The notes: a model not told the origin generated them from the letters alone. A DNA stretch of 64,000 bases from Sporocytophaga sp. (GCA_024707265.1 JANQAB010000006.1:377001-441000), one strand, 5' to 3'; shown: positions 1 through 9,171, numbered from the stretch's first letter. Made by a program: numbers and translations.

Positions 1-1
1 A

Positions 2-1138
2 GGAACCAGCCAGATGCCATCCGAAACAACTACTTTTCAAGGGCATCTTGGTCCGTTACAACCGAATACAGTATATTATGCCAGAGCATATATAGCTGCT
101 CCAAGTGGTAAGATCTTTTATGGAAATCAGATCACATTCACTTCCGGAAATATAGAAGTAAGGACTGCGGGTTCTTCTGTATCAGGAATGTCTGCTAGCT
201 TACATGGGTATATTGCTGAATATAGCGGAGGAGCAATAACAGACAAGGGAATCTGCTGGAGCAGTACCAATACCACCCCAACTACTGCCGACTCGAAATC
301 ATCGCAGAGAACTGCTGCCGGGCCATATAGCACCACCATTTCAGGACTATCTCCGAGCACTGTATATGCCTTTAGAGCATATGCTATTACAAGTAGTGGC
401 ACAACTATATATGGAGAAGTATTGGGCTTTATCACAAGGGATCATGCAACCATAGTGGTAGAAACCAGAGGTTCTTTTGAAAAAACGACGACCAGTTTAT
501 TAATAGGTGGAGAGGTTGTAAATGAAGGTAGTGAAGTAGTCACTTCCAGGGGTATTTGTTATGATGCATCCAATCCGAACCCAACAACTGCAGATAGCAA
601 AGTGACCAGCGGTTCAGGAAATGGTGCTTTCGGAGCTTTATTAAGCGGATTGCAGCCGTCTACAAGATACTACTACAGAGCATATGCTGTTACCAATGCC
701 GGTAAGACAGTTTACGGAAGAGTTATTATGGGCTTTACCCTTACATATGATAACATACCTCCTCCAGCACCAGATCCTGAGGAACCAACGCCTCCTAACA
801 ATGGAGGTGGAAGTGACGGTGGTGGTGGCTTTACTCCGGGAATAGGAGATCGCTATCTGATGTTCGGAAGAGTATTTGGCCCCGCAAAGCAGGACTGCCG
901 TGAAGGAAGCAACTACTTCCAGGATTATAAAGCTTATGGAATTTTATATGTGGAAGGGAAACATACAAAGGCTTCCTATGATCAGGCAAGGGCTAGTCTG
1001 GATGCTCAGATGAGAGCGAAATATTATGGTGACAAATATACTTACGGGGTAGAATCATCCGCAGACTACAATGCTAATTACAGATATGCTGTAATCATTG
1101 AGTATAAAAAAGAAAATTACAGGTTGGGATTGTTATAG
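2..1138 (+). CDS. FN3-repeat surface protein, 3' part, frameshifted near the end
   Basis: The reading frame is open at the left edge, so the N-terminus lies outside the window. The visible part holds three copies (the first incomplete) of a ~95-residue fibronectin-III-like repeat of the Bacteroidota type: each has a 'G-I-C-W/Y' strand, a 'PTTADSK' turn, 'GLxPxTxYYxRAYA' and a closing 'YGxxxxFxT'. A Pro/Gly-rich linker (PEEPTPPNNGGG...) leads to a C-terminal module beginning 'RYLMFGRVFGPAKQDC'. The frame stops at 1136-1138, but a second, related module continues in another frame to a stop at 1266-1268 (begins 'ITGWDCYSVYVTIGYG'). Deleting one A from the A6 run at 1106-1111 joins them. Likely exported or surface-exposed. 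No T9SS sorting domain is seen. The C-terminal module recalls Cys-starting repeats of Bacteroidota surface proteins, but I cannot name the family. Confidence 0.75.
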   Translation, partial: GTSQMPSETTTFQGHLGPLQPNTVYYARAYIAAPSGKIFYGNQITFTSGNIEVRTAGSSVSGMSASLHGYIAEYSGGAITDKGICWSSTNTTPTTADSKSSQRTAAGPYSTTISGLSPSTVYAFRAYAITSSGTTIYGEVLGFITRDHATIVVETRGSFEKTTTSLLIGGEVVNEGSEVVTSRGICYDASNPNPTTADSKVTSGSGNGAFGALLSGLQPSTRYYYRAYAVTNAGKTVYGRVIMGFTLTYDNIPPPAPDPEEPTPPNNGGGSDGGGGFTPGIGDRYLMFGRVFGPAKQDCREGSNYFQDYKAYGILYVEGKHTKASYDQARASLDAQMRAKYYGDKYTYGVESSADYNANYRYAVIIEYKKENYRLGLL

Positions 1139-1344
1139 TGTCTACGTAACGATAGGATATGGAAATTCATATGATGAAGCCCTAACTCATGCTTTATCTC
1201 GAAAAAACAAGGATGTGAACAATGGTGATAAGGCACCTTATAAAGTACTTAAGCAGCTACATTGGTAGTATAGGGAAAGTATAAGTTCCCTTCCTATCTA
1301 TACTTCTAAGAATCCACCAAAAACAATTGTAATGTTCTAAAAAT

Positions 1345-1380
1345 TCAAAAGCGTTTCATATTACAGTGAAACGCTTTTGA
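1345..1380. terminator. bidirectional hairpin terminator
   Basis: Perfect 14-bp inverted repeat (tcaaaagcgtttca ... tgaaacgcttttga) around an 8-nt loop, between the convergent FN3-repeat gene and the third sulfatase. The arms carry A- and T-rich ends, so it can act on both strands. Confidence 0.75.
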
Positions 1381-1402
1381 TATTATTGACTGTTTGTTAG
1401 AA

Positions 1403-2137
1403 CTATTTCTTTTCAATATTTGCATCATTTACCACTGCATTCTGCTGCATCCTTATTCTTCCAGCATAGTCCCAGTCTATCAAAGGATAAACGTTGTATT
1501 TCTTCGCTTCGCTTTCATAGAGCGCTTTCAATTCTTTTAACTTCTCAGGATATTTTGCAGCAATATTATTGCGTTCATTAAAATCTTCATTCAGATTATA
1601 TAATTCCCACACATCCTTTGAAGGGTCTGATACAATAGTTTTTCTTTCACCCTCAAAAAAAGCAAAATCAATATAATCAGGATGGTGTGGTGCTGCTGCT
1701 TTCCAGCCATCTTTATAAATAGCTCTTGAACCTGCTATAGTATAATATTGCTGAGTATGAGTTGAAGGAGCGTTCGGGTTAGAGAAAGAATAATTCAGTT
1801 CAAATCCTTCCAAAGGTGCTTGTACATAGTTCTTAACTTTCTCAGGGAAATTTAGTCCAATCAGTTTAAGTGTGGTTGGATATAAATCTATGATGTGTGC
1901 ATATTGATTCCTTATTCCTCTTTCCTTTATTCCTCTTGGATAGAAAACAATTAGAGGATTGCGTGTACCTCCTTCAGAAAAAGCATCCTGCTTCCAGTGT
2001 TTGAATGGCGTATTGGTAGCCTGGGCCCAACCTAACGGATAGTTCGCGGAGGTAATTACATCCTTTGTTCCGATTTTATCATACTCGCTCAAGATATGTT
2101 TTCTGTATTCTTCACGAGTCATTTTTTTCTCTTCCAA
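1403..2137 (-). CDS. sulfatase, C-terminal fragment (frameshifted)
   Basis: This is the C-terminal 244 residues of an S1-type sulfatase, containing the 'GWAQATNTPFKHWKQD' segment, 'GGTRNPLIVFYP', the 'HIIDLYPTTL' helix and a C-terminal 'WELYNLNEDFNERNN' region that matches the intact 617-residue sulfatase at 5701-7554 almost position by position. The only start in frame is a TTG with no signal peptide, so it is not an independent gene. It is the rest of the sulfatase encoded at 2112-3278. Removing one A from the coding-strand A7 run (plus-strand T7, 2122-2128) fuses the two into a 624-residue protein reading 'VAFGREKMTREEY' at the junction. Alone it lacks the catalytic cysteine. Confidence 0.8.
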   Translation of the reverse strand: MEEKKMTREEYRKHILSEYDKIGTKDVITSANYPLGWAQATNTPFKHWKQDAFSEGGTRNPLIVFYPRGIKERGIRNQYAHIIDLYPTTLKLIGLNFPEKVKNYVQAPLEGFELNYSFSNPNAPSTHTQQYYTIAGSRAIYKDGWKAAAPHHPDYIDFAFFEGERKTIVSDPSKDVWELYNLNEDFNERNNIAAKYPEKLKELKALYESEAKKYNVYPLIDWDYAGRIRMQQNAVVNDANIEKK

Positions 2138-3278
2138 AAGCTACACTTTTGTTAGTTACCCCATATTCTGTACCTTCCTTGCTTGCTCCATTATCCCCAA
2201 TAGAAACGAATACAGCTGTATTCTCCAACTGTCCGGTTTCCTTTAGATATGTTAGCACCCTGCCAATCTCATAATCTGTATATTCAAGAAATCCTGCATA
2301 AACCTCAAAGAAACGGGCGAATAGTTTACGCTCCTCTGCAGGCAGATCTTTCCATGCTTTAATAAGTGAGTTACGAGCAGGCAGCTGTGCATTAGCAGGT
2401 ATAATGCCCTTTTTCTTCTGGTTAGCCAATACCTTTTCACGGTATACATCCCAGCCTTCATCAAACTTTCCTTTGTATTTATCACTCCATTCTTTCTCTA
2501 CCTGATGAGGTGCATGAGTAGCACCAGGGGCCAGGTATATATAAAACGGCTTATCAGGAGCTTTGCTTTTTAATCTTGTGATATAAGTGATTGCCTTATC
2601 AGCAAGTAATTTGTTCAAATGAGTTCCATCAGGTTTAATATGCTCGTTATCTTCAACCAGATCCGGTTTATACTGATCAGTAGCTCCGCCAAGGAAACCA
2701 AAGTTATGATCGAATCCTTTGCCTGAAGGCCAGCGAGTGAACGGACCGGCATCAGTTGTTTCTTCATCCGGTGTCAGATGCCACTTTCCAAGTTGAAATG
2801 TAGCATAACCATTCTCATTCAGTACTTCTGCAATGGTAGCTTTTTCACTAGGAATCTTGCCATCATAACCAGGATAGTCTGCCCTTACAGAAGCACTAGG
2901 GAACAATCCCATATGAGCAGAATGGGAGTTCCTTCCGGTCATCAGGGCTGCACGTGTAGGAGAGCAGATACCTGTGGTATGAAAATTAGTATATCTAAGC
3001 CCATTATTAGCAAGACTATCCAGATTCGGTGTACTCACCAACCCTCCGAAAACGCTGGCTGCTCCGAAGCCAACATCATCCAATAAAATCCAGATAACGT
3101 TGGGTGCACCGGCTGGTGCTTTTTTCCCGCCATAAATGGTTTTATAAGCAGGCTGTGATTCCTGCCATGAAATGGAAATTTTACCCTCACCTATTTTTTG
3201 CTCCTGAGCAAAAGCAGAAGAAAAGGTTGTTGCTGCCAGAAATAAGGCCGCTGACAATTGATTTATCTGTTTCATCAT
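2112..3278 (-). CDS. S1-type (arylsulfatase-like) sulfatase, N-terminal fragment (frameshifted)
   Basis: Secreted or periplasmic sulfatase. An N-terminal signal peptide (MMKQINQLSAALFLAATTFSSAFAQ) is followed by the metal-binding Asp pair D67-D68 (WILLDDVGFG) and the sulfatase signature C105-S-P-T-R, whose cysteine must become formylglycine in this family. A second metal-site motif 'IGDNGASKEG' lies just before the break. The frame then ends 'FGREKNDS' instead of entering the 'MTREEY' region found in the next frame (1403-2137). It is third in a minus-strand sulfatase series, 94 bases behind the 769-residue enzyme and separated from it by a hairpin. It is very similar to the 617-residue enzyme (shared 'HTTGICSPTRAAL'), suggesting local duplication. 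The substrate is unknown; this family acts on aryl/alkyl or glycan sulfate esters. Confidence 0.85.
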   Translation of the reverse strand: MMKQINQLSAALFLAATTFSSAFAQEQKIGEGKISISWQESQPAYKTIYGGKKAPAGAPNVIWILLDDVGFGAASVFGGLVSTPNLDSLANNGLRYTNFHTTGICSPTRAALMTGRNSHSAHMGLFPSASVRADYPGYDGKIPSEKATIAEVLNENGYATFQLGKWHLTPDEETTDAGPFTRWPSGKGFDHNFGFLGGATDQYKPDLVEDNEHIKPDGTHLNKLLADKAITYITRLKSKAPDKPFYIYLAPGATHAPHQVEKEWSDKYKGKFDEGWDVYREKVLANQKKKGIIPANAQLPARNSLIKAWKDLPAEERKLFARFFEVYAGFLEYTDYEIGRVLTYLKETGQLENTAVFVSIGDNGASKEGTEYGVTNKSVAFGREKNDS

Positions 3279-3328
3279 TTAATAATATTTGAATATTTAA
3301 CTGACAGGTCTAGTATGGAAAGGAGAAT

Positions 3329-3358
3329 AAAAGCGCTTCATAACAGAAACGCTTTTAT
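3329..3358 (-). terminator. hairpin terminator after the 769-residue sulfatase
   Basis: Imperfect inverted repeat with arms ending 'aaaagcg' and 'cgctttt', just after the stop at 3373 on the minus strand and followed by a T-rich tail. Its stem resembles the one at 1345-1380, so the same terminator unit seems to be repeated within the sulfatase series. Confidence 0.55.
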
Positions 3359-3372
3359 TTCAATGCATGATT

Positions 3373-5682
3373 TTATTTTGCAGGCTCTTCCGCCAGTTTA
3401 GGAGTTTCAATCAGTTCAAGCACAACTTCATTCAACTTACCGTTGAACTCAAAAGGAGCTCTATAAGAAGTAGTAACAGTTGTTCCAAGATCCCTTCCTA
3501 CTTCCAGTCCATCATATCCGCTGCTTGCATTACTGATCTTTCCAAGGTTTCTTGAACCTACCTGTTGACCATTGATAAATAAAGAGACTGCTTTATTCTT
3601 GCCATTATTGCTATAGGAAACATCCGCTTTCAGTGATACGTTTCCAGCAGGAATTTCTTTCTCAGATTTGACTTCAATCAGTTTTCCATCTGCATTGTAA
3701 GCAAAGGCAAGTTTTTTATCTTTCACATATAGACTTATGCCCGACAGTGCATTTCCAAAAGAAAACAACACACCTTGTGTTGTAGAAGTAACTTCAGCAT
3801 TGGCAGTGATAGAATAAGAGTCGTTATAGAATTTTGGTGTAGCACTTCTGGAAAGGAAATTTCCTTTGTATAAAACTATTTTCTTTGCATTACCAAAAGC
3901 AGTTTGGTTGTTTACTGCCCAGTCATCTTTTAACGGATACACATTGTACTTCCAGGCTTCTGCTTCAAATGCATCTGCAAGTTCTTTTACCTTTTCAGGA
4001 TATTTAGCGGCCAGGTCGTTTTGCTCATTGAAATCTTCACGTACATTGTATAAATACCATCTCTCTTCAGATGCCGGAATCCTTTTTGTGCGATCATGTG
4101 GGAAGGATGCTTTCCAACCATCTTTATAAAGGCTGTGTGAGCCAGTCATTTCCTGATATTGAATAGTATGTCTTTCCGGTAAATTTTTATTCGCAGGATC
4201 TATGGTATATCCAAGACTTGTCCCTTCGATTGGTTCCTGAGGATAGCCGTTAATAACTGTTGGAACTTTTACACCTGCAAGTTCAATTGTAGTTGGAAGA
4301 ATATCATTTACATAAGAATATTGATGACGGATTCCTCCTTTATCTTTAATCTTTTTCGGATAAAAGAGAATCAATGGATCACGGGTTCCACCTTCATAGT
4401 TTGCATAACTTTTATAAAAACGGAATGGCGTGTTGGTTGCAGCTGCCCATCCATCAGGCCATAAAGCTGAAGAGTTTTCAGTACCCAATTTATCCAGATT
4501 TTTCACTTCCTGTTCCAATTGCTGCTCACGAGTATCATCAGGATTGGTGGTGATAAATCTGCCGAATTCACGTGCACCACCTTCTGCCCCATTGTCACCA
4601 ATAAGTAGGGCGATAAGTGTGTTATCCAGCTGACCCAGTTTCTCTACATAATCGATGATGCGACCAATCTCATGATCTGTCTGTGAAAGGAAACCGGCAT
4701 ATACTTCCATATGACGCAGATAAACTTTTTTCTCATTATCAGACAACTTATCCCATGGCTTCACGCCAGGATTTGCAGGAGGTAATGTAGTACCTGCCGG
4801 AACTACACCTTTCGCTATCTGGTTCTTTAATACAGTTTCTTTGTATTTGTCCCAGCCAGCATCAAACTTCCCTTTGTATTTATCTATCCACACTTTGGAA
4901 ACCTGATGAGGTGCATGTACTGCCCCAGGCGCGAAGTAAAGGAAGAAAGGCTTGTCCGGAGCTGCAGCTTTCTGTCCAGCTATAAAGTTAATGGCTTCAT
5001 TCGCGAATAATTCATTTACGTGTCTTCCCTTAGTATCTTCAGGCTCTCTTTGTGTATTACGGTATAAAATCGGATGCCACTGATCACCGGCACCGGTTTC
5101 AGGAGGAAAACCATAGAAATGATCAAACCCTCTACCTGTAGGCCAGCGATTGAACGGACCAGCTTGTGTAGCATCAGAAGGATGTGTTAAATGGTATTTA
5201 CCAACAGCAAATGTATTGTATCCATTTTCACGAAGTATTTCAGCTACCGTTGCTTTTTCAAAAGGTAAGTATCCATCATATCCAGGTGTATCGTAAGAAG
5301 TGCTTGCAAAGAATCCAAAATGTACAGAATGGGTATTTCTTCCTGTTAACAATGCTGCCCTTGTCGGAGCGCAGTACGCGGCAGTATGGAAATTTGTATA
5401 ACGCAATCCCTGATTGGCTAAGCGATCAAAATTAGGTGTTTCGATTAAACCACCAAAAGCTGTGGAAGCTCCATAACCAATATCATCAATAAGAATCCAT
5501 ATAATATTTGGTGCACCCTCAGGAGCTTTGGGCTGATTCTGCGGCCGGGACTCTTTAGTCTCCGCAAGTGTTTTTCCTATCTTTCCCTGAAATACAGGTG
5601 TAGAACTGTGCTGTGCACTGGCATAAAAACCAAGCGCCAGCAAACCTGCTGATGCAAGTATTTTAAATCTATTTGGTTTCAT
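3373..5682 (-). CDS. S1-type sulfatase with C-terminal jelly-roll-like domain
   Basis: Exported 769-residue sulfatase, expected to hydrolyse sulfate esters outside the cytoplasm. The signal peptide is 'MKPNRFKILASAGLLALGFYASAQ'. Metal-binding D66-D67 (WILIDDIGYG), the signature C104-A-P-T-R and 'LIGDNGAEGG' are all present. About 150 residues beyond the catalytic domain (from ~610) form a beta-rich module ('FLSRSATPKFYNDSYSI ... LYVKDKKLAFAYN ... VSLFINGQQVGSRNLG') that looks like a concanavalin/LamG-type fold, perhaps for carbohydrate binding; the other two sulfatases lack it. It starts 18 bases after the stop of the 617-residue sulfatase, so the two are probably co-transcribed. The signature differs (CAPTR, not CSPTR) from its neighbours, suggesting a different substrate. 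No sulfatase-maturing enzyme lies in the window. Confidence 0.9.
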   Translation of the reverse strand: MKPNRFKILASAGLLALGFYASAQHSSTPVFQGKIGKTLAETKESRPQNQPKAPEGAPNIIWILIDDIGYGASTAFGGLIETPNFDRLANQGLRYTNFHTAAYCAPTRAALLTGRNTHSVHFGFFASTSYDTPGYDGYLPFEKATVAEILRENGYNTFAVGKYHLTHPSDATQAGPFNRWPTGRGFDHFYGFPPETGAGDQWHPILYRNTQREPEDTKGRHVNELFANEAINFIAGQKAAAPDKPFFLYFAPGAVHAPHQVSKVWIDKYKGKFDAGWDKYKETVLKNQIAKGVVPAGTTLPPANPGVKPWDKLSDNEKKVYLRHMEVYAGFLSQTDHEIGRIIDYVEKLGQLDNTLIALLIGDNGAEGGAREFGRFITTNPDDTREQQLEQEVKNLDKLGTENSSALWPDGWAAATNTPFRFYKSYANYEGGTRDPLILFYPKKIKDKGGIRHQYSYVNDILPTTIELAGVKVPTVINGYPQEPIEGTSLGYTIDPANKNLPERHTIQYQEMTGSHSLYKDGWKASFPHDRTKRIPASEERWYLYNVREDFNEQNDLAAKYPEKVKELADAFEAEAWKYNVYPLKDDWAVNNQTAFGNAKKIVLYKGNFLSRSATPKFYNDSYSITANAEVTSTTQGVLFSFGNALSGISLYVKDKKLAFAYNADGKLIEVKSEKEIPAGNVSLKADVSYSNNGKNKAVSLFINGQQVGSRNLGKISNASSGYDGLEVGRDLGTTVTTSYRAPFEFNGKLNEVVLELIETPKLAEEPAK

Positions 5683-5700
5683 TATATAGTTTTGGTTGTT

Positions 5701-7554
5701 TTATTTTTTCTGTTCCGCTGTAGTCTTGATATTTTGCTTGATATAATATTCTATGTCTATCAGTGGATAGACATTATATTTTGCAGCTTCCTCATCATAT
5801 AAGGCCTTTAGCTCCTTTAACTTTTCTGGATATTTCTTTGCTAAATCAATACGCTCGTTAAAGTCTTCGTTCAGATTGTACAATTCCCAAACATCATTTT
5901 CTACATTGTTTACATAGACAGGCTTGGTTTCTCCTAGATATGAAGCGAGATCCAATGGATTCGGATGATGTGCAGCAGAAGCTTTCCAGCCATCTTTTAC
6001 TATTGCCCTATTTCCGAATATGGTGTAATACTGTTGTGTATGTGTGCTTGGCGCATTCTTATCTTTGATTGCATATGCCAGACTTTTGCCATGTAAAGGT
6101 TTTTGATCAATATTTTTAATCTTCTCAGGTTGCTGGATGCGTGTTAGCTCAATGATGGTAGGATAGATATCTATCACGTGACCATATTGATTGCGTATTC
6201 CACCTTTTTCTGTTACAGCTTTGGGATAAGAAAATATTAAAGGATTGTGTGTACCACCTTCAGCATTTGCATCCTGCTTCCATAGTTTAAAAGGAGTATT
6301 AGTTGCTTGTGCCCATCCTAAAGGATAATTAGCAGAGGAAATAACTTCTTTACCTCCTATCCTATCATATTCACTCTGGATAAACTTTTTATAATCTTCA
6401 CGAGTCAAAGTATTTGTTAAGCCTGAGGTAACATTAGGGTTTTGAGTGGTTACTCCATATTCCGTTCCCTCTTTGCTTGCGCCATTGTCACCAACAAGAA
6501 CAAAGAATGCTGTGTTATCAAACTGTCCTGTAGTTTTCAAATGAGTTATCAAACGACCTATTTCATAATCGGTGTATTCCAGAAAACCTGCATACACTTC
6601 CATGAATCTGGCATTTACCTTTTTTTCATCAGGAGAAAGATCTTTCCATGCATGCAAAAAATTATTTCTTTCAGGCAGTTTAGCATTGGCAGGAATTACA
6701 CCTAGTTTTTTCTGATTGGCAAATACTGTTTCTCTATAAACATCCCAACCAGCATCAAACTTCCCTTTGTATTTGTCACTCCACTCTTTCGCTACCTGGT
6801 GAGGAGCGTGAGCAGCTCCTGTTGCATAATACAGGAAGAAAGGTTTATCAGGGGCAATTGATTTCTGTTTGGTAATATAACTGATGGATTTGTCAGTAAT
6901 AATTTTATTTAAGTGACTACCATCAGTCTTCACATGTTGATTATCTTCTACCAGATCCAATTTATATTGATCTGTTGCTCCTCCTAAAAAGCTTAGATTA
7001 TGATCAAAACCCTTACCAGATGGCCATCTCAGAAAAGGTCCGAGATCGGAATATTCGGAACCCGGAGTTAAATGCCACTTTCCAACATGATAAGTGCTGT
7101 ATCCACTTACCTGCAGAGCTTCTGCTATTGTTCCATTCTCGGGTTGGATGTATCCATTATAACCAGGGAAATCTGCATAGATAAATGGCGGGGGGAACAA
7201 TCCCATACCTACTGCATGATGATTACGGCCTGTAAGTAAGGCTGCACGAGTAGGTGAACATATTCCTGTCGTATGGAAATTTGTATAGCGTAATCCGTTA
7301 TTAGCAAGCGTATCTAGATTGGGAGTGTTGATAAGCCCACCAAAAGTGCTGATAGCACCATATCCGACATCATCTAAAAGAATCAAAACCACATTAGGAG
7401 CTCCTTCAGGTGCAGGCTTGTTAAATTCCAGTTTATAAGGTACAGCTTCGGAAGCGTTCTTGGCAATCCTGCCTTTCCATTCCTGTGTCTGCTGCCCCTG
7501 AGAGGCTAGTGATCCAAGCAAGAGCATGGATGAAAGTAGTACGTGTTTTTTCAT
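5701..7554 (-). CDS. S1-type (arylsulfatase-like) sulfatase
   Basis: Exported 617-residue sulfatase and first gene of the minus-strand sulfatase series. It has a signal peptide (MKKHVLLSSMLLLGSLASQG), D61-D62 of the metal site in 'LILLDDVGYG', the formylglycine signature C99-S-P-T-R followed by 'AALLTGRNHH', and a second metal motif 'LVGDNGASKEG'. The 'HHAVGMG' that follows the signature is typical of the arylsulfatase branch (S1_4-like). The C-terminus 'WELYNLNEDFNERID' matches the other members. The intact reading frame of this gene is what shows that the third sulfatase is frameshifted. Likely role is desulfation of an environmental glycan or organosulfate; the substrate cannot be told from sequence. 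Confidence 0.9.
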   Translation of the reverse strand: MKKHVLLSSMLLLGSLASQGQQTQEWKGRIAKNASEAVPYKLEFNKPAPEGAPNVVLILLDDVGYGAISTFGGLINTPNLDTLANNGLRYTNFHTTGICSPTRAALLTGRNHHAVGMGLFPPPFIYADFPGYNGYIQPENGTIAEALQVSGYSTYHVGKWHLTPGSEYSDLGPFLRWPSGKGFDHNLSFLGGATDQYKLDLVEDNQHVKTDGSHLNKIITDKSISYITKQKSIAPDKPFFLYYATGAAHAPHQVAKEWSDKYKGKFDAGWDVYRETVFANQKKLGVIPANAKLPERNNFLHAWKDLSPDEKKVNARFMEVYAGFLEYTDYEIGRLITHLKTTGQFDNTAFFVLVGDNGASKEGTEYGVTTQNPNVTSGLTNTLTREDYKKFIQSEYDRIGGKEVISSANYPLGWAQATNTPFKLWKQDANAEGGTHNPLIFSYPKAVTEKGGIRNQYGHVIDIYPTIIELTRIQQPEKIKNIDQKPLHGKSLAYAIKDKNAPSTHTQQYYTIFGNRAIVKDGWKASAAHHPNPLDLASYLGETKPVYVNNVENDVWELYNLNEDFNERIDLAKKYPEKLKELKALYDEEAAKYNVYPLIDIEYYIKQNIKTTAEQKK

Positions 7555-8182
7555 AGTGATTAAAATAAGACCACAATTTATACTATCCCTATTGACTATA
7601 TAGAGATTAAAACCTTATAAAAGCCCTTCAATACATTTGAAGGGCTATAACTCATTGTTGTCAATACCTTTTAGAGATCAATCACACAAAAGGGAATGAC
7701 ATAAAAGCTTACAAGGTTTTATGATATAACCTACCTTTAGAATAATAAAGCATTCTTAAAAGGTCATATAAACTTTATAAAATTAATTAATAAAATATGA
7801 GAGGCTGTTGGTGGCTGAACGGCCTGGTGGAGAACAAACATACCAAAAAGGCTGATATAAAAAAATAGAATAACGACTCCCCCTGATGAACCACTAAATT
7901 CTTTGGGATTCATACCTAAGGTTTCCGGAAGAGTACCACTAAATAAACAACCAGCATCATATCACTCCGGAATCAAAATTAAATTAACCCAACTGACATA
8001 TCTATCTATAGACAAATATATCCATCTCTTTAACACAGGGGGGCTAACTAAGTCTGGAAGAATAGGATTAAGGACTTTATTAGAAGTAAGCAATATATAA
8101 AAAATCAGATTCCGTATTCCTTGGAAAGTTAATATCAGGTATTAACTGTTAAAGGAGAACTCAAAAAACACTTAAAGCCTTT
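7555..8182. other. 628-bp intergenic region
   Basis: AT-rich stretch between the first sulfatase and the lipoprotein gene, both minus strand. It contains a minus-strand hairpin terminator (7622-7646) and, around 7799-7850, a patch richer in G and C. A 65-codon open frame at 7903-8100 (+) has no recognisable features. I see no convincing gene. Confidence 0.5.
7622..7646 (-). terminator. hairpin terminator
   Basis: Perfect 10-bp inverted repeat (agcccttcaa ... ttgaagggct) with a 5-nt loop; on the minus strand it is followed by a short T run. It lies about 540 bases beyond the nearest minus-strand stop (8183), so it ends either a very long 3' untranslated region or an unannotated transcript. 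Confidence 0.65.
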
Positions 8183-8758
8183 TTACAAATTTACGTGTGC
8201 ATTTAAACTTCGAGTTCCATTTTTTATTAACTCAGATTCTATGCCATATAAAATCATAATTAAACCTAAGGGACTATTCATTTCAAAAAATTGCTTTTTT
8301 GTTTCTTCACTATAAGTTTCTGTTATTTTTTTTAATCTTGCTTTTGTTGTATCTGCTAGTGCAATATCTATAGATAACGAATATGAATGTTTTACCTTAT
8401 TGAAAATACTATCCGCTATCCCTCCATCTAAAAATTTCCTTTCAAGTAATTCAATATTATTCAAATCCATATCATCAAGCAAACTTATTTCTGTTCGTAA
8501 GCTATCGATATACTTTGATGTCATAAATATATTTACATATAGACTAGTAATCTTAGATGAAAAAATACTATCAGTAGATTGCTTTAGCGCTTTTTCATGC
8601 AACTTTTTAAAATTCAGCTTAGCGATATCAATATCTTTGTTCATTTCAGCTTTTGCAGCTTTCACCTCTTTGTCTATTGTCTTTTTCACTTGCTTGTTAA
8701 AATCGCAACCAAATAAAATTAACAGAATAAAGAATATAATAACACTTTGTTTTCTCAT
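8183..8758 (-). CDS. hypothetical lipoprotein with coiled coil
   Basis: A protein of 191 residues with a lipoprotein signal peptide: a hydrophobic segment from residue 5 ends in the lipobox 'ILFGC', so Cys18 would be lipidated. The next ~40 residues (KQVKKTIDKEVKAAKAEMNKDIDIAKLNFKKL, split here as a charged helix) are strongly helical and likely coiled coil. The rest is Lys/Asp/Ile-rich with no motif I recognise. The gene is minus strand, 83 bases downstream of a small membrane-protein gene. Function unknown; membrane-anchored periplasmic localisation is inferred. Confidence 0.65.
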   Translation of the reverse strand: MRKQSVIIFFILLILFGCDFNKQVKKTIDKEVKAAKAEMNKDIDIAKLNFKKLHEKALKQSTDSIFSSKITSLYVNIFMTSKYIDSLRTEISLLDDMDLNNIELLERKFLDGGIADSIFNKVKHSYSLSIDIALADTTKARLKKITETYSEETKKQFFEMNSPLGLIMILYGIESELIKNGTRSLNAHVNL

Positions 8759-8841
8759 TTGAAAATTATAATCAGAATACTTTGTAGCAAATAATTATCT
8801 CTCTATGGCTTGAGCATAAAAATACCCAATTTTCGATTTTA

Positions 8842-9171
8842 TTATCCACAGAGTTCTTTAATCAACTCCCAAACAAGAAGTCCAACTCCTATTAATGGAA
8901 GAATCAATCCCCATATACTCATCTTTATAAAGAATAATTCATTATCAAGATCCAAAGATCTTCTTCGGCCTTCCTTATCAATATAATAATCCTCGGCTGT
9001 TAACCTAGTCCAGATGCCTGTTACTATAAAAATTAATCCCACGTATATTTCAATTGGTGCGGTTACCATTTCAAATATTTCAATAAGTATTCCATTCATA
9101 ATAGCTATAGCTATTATGGTTACTATAAAATACAGGAATATTAAAATTCCTTTTCCTTTCCAAATAATCAT
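8842..9171 (-). CDS. hypothetical small membrane protein
   Basis: Protein of 109 residues with about four hydrophobic segments (residues ~8-30, 38-56, 82-105) around a short charged loop 'EDYYIDKEGRRRSLDLDNE'. No family recognised. It starts at an ATG and ends 83 bases before the lipoprotein gene on the same strand, so the two may be co-transcribed. Inner-membrane location is inferred. Confidence 0.6.
   Translation of the reverse strand: MIIWKGKGILIFLYFIVTIIAIAIMNGILIEIFEMVTAPIEIYVGLIFIVTGIWTRLTAEDYYIDKEGRRRSLDLDNELFFIKMSIWGLILPLIGVGLLVWELIKELCG

Noticed and set aside
2065..2274. Short plus-strand open frames inside the sulfatases
   Set aside because: They lie antisense to clearly coding sulfatase sequence and have no signal, motif or start context.
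7903..8100. 65-codon open frame
   Set aside because: No recognisable motif, composition like the surrounding non-coding DNA.
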